Shown in pieces: positions 62,339 through 64,000 of a DNA stretch of 64,000 nucleotides (positions within the stretch are counted from its first letter, which is position 1; each line of letters begins with the position of its first letter). The notes beneath the pieces were generated by a model. That model was not told the origin of the DNA. It saw only the letters and a list, made by a program, of their open reading frames with translations, and did not search any database. The stretch is taken from contig JBAZQB010000007.1 of the NCBI GenBank assembly GCA_041645435.1, positions 77,751 through 141,750 on the forward strand. The letters are read 5' to 3'. The position numbers and the translations under genes are program-made. This DNA is from Methanoregula sp. (GTDB taxonomy: Archaea; Halobacteriota; Methanomicrobia; Methanomicrobiales; Methanospirillaceae).

Positions 62339-62902
62339 TCATGACCGTTGGGATGTTCCACCGTTCATTCGGGTCACTCCCGGGTCTGGTAGATCAGATT
62401 TCTTCAGACAGGAAATATATTCCGCAACCAGGTAAAAATTGGTTAAATCATCGCGATCCAAACCCCGGAATGCAAATAATTCATCCCATAACAGGCTGCT
62501 TCCCTCAACCACAAAAAAGGCGGTTTCCAGTTCAACGCCGATGATTATGTTCATTCCCCTGAAAACCTCATCCTGGTTTTCATACAGGTATTTTCCGGCT
62601 CCCTTATTGTCTAAGAAAAAACCCTTTGCCCGGGGTCTTTTACCAGCAGGCAGTTTTTTGGCGTGGCACTCATTTGAGATGACATTATCCACAACAACCT
62701 GTTTTATTTTTTCATCGTTGAGCTCGGTAATAGGATACTTTTGTTGAATATATGCGATTATTTCATACCCCGTTTTTTTATTTGGGCTCAGCTGGGTCCG
62801 ATATTGATCGAAAGTTTTCTTCCAGGCATTAATCATTCCTGGGGTTGCTTCCTGTAACTGCATGTACCATGTTCCGTTTGGAATGCACAAATAAATACCC
62901 AC
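62339..62902 (-). CDS. Hypothetical soluble protein
   Basis: A 187-residue frame from GTG 62902. It has a charged helical N-terminal half, a GKRPRAKGFFLDNKG basic stretch and a hydrophobic middle (GMNIIIGVELETAFFVVEG). No family is recognised. A GTG start with no clear ribosome site makes the N-terminus doubtful; MQLQEATPG may be the true start. Its upstream end lies 36 bp from the left end of the 521-bp element, which could therefore have displaced its promoter. Confidence 0.5.
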   Translation of the reverse strand: MGIYLCIPNGTWYMQLQEATPGMINAWKKTFDQYRTQLSPNKKTGYEIIAYIQQKYPITELNDEKIKQVVVDNVISNECHAKKLPAGKRPRAKGFFLDNKGAGKYLYENQDEVFRGMNIIIGVELETAFFVVEGSSLLWDELFAFRGLDRDDLTNFYLVAEYISCLKKSDLPDPGVTRMNGGTSQRS

Positions 62903-62938
62903 GTCAGGTTCCTGCGGATCCCGGGGTGTCCCGGGATC

Positions 62939-63459
62939 CAGTACTTCACTAATTTACCTGTCAAAAATCTGAAGTGAATAGTTACACCATTATCAGCATC
63001 GCAATATTAGCATCGCAATCGATCTCCGGCAAAAAAAAATCAACCACCCCCTCACCCCCTGCTCACATTTTTTCAGGCAGGGTCCGGTTGATCAGCCCGA
63101 CCTCTCACGCCGGAGATAACTGGTTTCTGTTAGATAAATATCCAACAGTTGGATAATTATCCAACTGTTAGCAAGGTTACTGACACCCAAAGATCGCGAT
63201 TGAAAATTTTCAGGCAGGGCCTGCGTGAAAAAATCTGCTCTGGAGAATGCCTTAATCCAAACAAATCGTACGAACCCGGTGCGTCTCTAAAATTTCCTCC
63301 GTACACAATGGATAGTCAGCAAATACAGGATCGCAACGTTTCTGGATGAGATCTTGTATTCAGCTGACTTTTTGTGTAATAGTGACAATTCCCGGCACCC
63401 GCTTTCTTGTTAGATCTTACACGTTTCTTTAGTACGGGCTAAAAATTAGTGAAGTACTG
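62939..63459. mobile_element. 521-bp non-autonomous element with 17-bp TIRs and 5-bp target duplication
   Basis: CAGTACTTCACTAATTT (62939-62955) at the left and AAATTAGTGAAGTACTG (63443-63459) at the right are exact inverted copies. GGATC stands directly outside each end (62934-62938 and 63460-63464), a 5-bp target duplication. The element encodes no transposase. Its ends match those of the dead ISH3-like element at 13731-14856, so it was probably moved by that transposase type. It carries repeat B inside. Confidence 0.85.
62985..63260. repeat. Dispersed repeat B, copy 2, with 26-bp palindrome
   Basis: The sequence follows repeat B copy 1 at 57088-57345 across about 260 bp with many substitutions. 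It includes ATCTCCGGC (63022-63030) answered by GCCGGAGAT (63109-63117), and a perfect 26-bp palindrome at 63144-63169 whose centre is GGATAATTATCC. Compared with copy 1, at least two stem pairs changed on both sides at once. It lies inside the 521-bp element. Confidence 0.78.
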
Positions 63460-63750
63460 GGATCAGAAACAGGATGTTATCATAGATTTTTTCCGGCATA
63501 TAGAAACCGACCCGTTCTGTCCGGGACAGGGTCTGTGATTCCTGAGCAGGATTATGGTTTGCCCAGGAAAATGCCTTGACGGAACGTACTTCGTTTATCA
63601 TTCGTACGAGCAAATATATCGAGAGCCATTTTTCCCGGTACGCGGGTCACCAATTCGGATTGTTCGCGGGACAGTCTTCCCGTTATTTTTATCTCAATAC
63701 CGAACAATTAATCTGTTTTAAAATAAAATAACCGTCGTAACGTATAATTA
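63460..63750. other. Intergenic stretch before the last gene
   Basis: No supported gene. AAAATAAAATAACC near 63720 is AT-rich and may be the promoter of the secreted protein that begins at 63751. Confidence 0.4.
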
Positions 63751-64000
63751 ATGACGGTTTTGATCATGAATGTGAAGATGGGTGCCTTATCCTGGCAGAG
63801 AAGATCACTGTTGCTCCTGGTGTGTGCAATGTTGATCCTTGTAGCGATTCCTTCGGTATCTGCATTTACGGCAGAGCTTACATCTCCCTCGGATATCAAC
63901 AATGTCTACAATGGAGATACGGTTACTATCCGGATAACCGGACTTGCGGCAACGAATACATTCCAGCTGAACATGACGTCCTCAAACTTGTATACAAACG
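63751..64000 (+). CDS. Secreted surface-type protein, N-terminal part (cut by window end)
   Basis: From ATG 63751 (or in-frame ATG 63766 or 63778) the frame runs to the end of the window. It encodes a signal peptide (basic RRS, hydrophobic LLLLVCAMLILVAIPSV, then SAF cleavage region) and the start of an outer domain with ELTSPSDINNVYNGDTVTIR. The style is that of methanogen surface proteins with beta-rich repeats. The C-terminus is outside the window, so the family cannot be fixed. Confidence 0.75.
   Translation, partial: MTVLIMNVKMGALSWQRRSLLLLVCAMLILVAIPSVSAFTAELTSPSDINNVYNGDTVTIRITGLAATNTFQLNMTSSNLYTN

Noticed and set aside
63708..63902. Minus-strand frame of 64 residues near the window end
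   Set aside because: It is antisense to the signal peptide of the secreted protein beginning at 63751.

Overview
The window reads as chromosomal DNA of a methanogenic archaeon, most likely of the order Methanomicrobiales and Methanoregula-like. The order is inferred from gene content; the genus is only an impression. Evidence includes a beta-RFAP (methanopterin pathway) synthase of the GHMP fold, an archaellin with a class III signal peptide, remains of PGF-pre-PGF surface proteins, two DUF2769 proteins, AAA ATPases of the archaeal DUF234 and DUF4143 types, and TATA-type promoters, some placed for leaderless transcripts. No tRNA, rRNA or CRISPR array was seen.

Region 1 (1-28 kb) is a surface-glycan island. 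A tightly coupled plus-strand run (1-11.7 kb) holds the end of a DegT aminotransferase, two GT2 and three GT4 glycosyltransferases, a YfhO-like membrane protein, a CDP-glycerol-transferase-like protein, an SGNH hydrolase and an alpha/alpha-toroid protein. A minus-strand multi-TM protein, a dead ISH3-like element and a GT2-radical SAM fusion protein follow. Then comes a minus-strand run with a broken serine acetyltransferase, a B12-binding radical SAM enzyme, three GT4 enzymes, a methyltransferase, an asparagine synthetase and two paralogous polyprenyl-phosphate GT2 enzymes. From about 10.7 to 25.5 kb the DNA is strikingly AT-rich compared with the GC-rich DNA after 34 kb, which suggests acquired DNA. 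Together the genes look able to build, modify and transfer a complex glycan.

Region 2 (28-42 kb) is a zone of mobile and decaying genes: a MazF-type toxin-antitoxin pair, two AAA ATPases with palindromic sites upstream, a broken MNT/HepT pair, an IS5-type transposase relic, duplicated DUF2769 genes around a 312-bp repeat, a broken lipoprotein and a PGF-pre-PGF relic. Between these sit an intact PAP2 phosphatase and a flavoprotein, GT2 and thioesterase run.

Region 3 (42-64 kb) is mostly intact housekeeping and membrane genes: zinc-ribbon proteins (one of 44 residues), secreted proteins, a double GIY-YIG protein, a Cas4/RecB-like nuclease, a TPR lipoprotein, a NYN/OST-HTH protein, a KefB-type antiporter, beta-RFAP synthase, a UPF0114 protein, a DedA protein, an archaellin, a sensor kinase and the start of a secreted protein. 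It also carries the second copy of the 312-bp repeat, two copies of another repeat whose hairpin shows compensatory changes, and a 521-bp element with perfect 17-bp inverted ends and a 5-bp target duplication.
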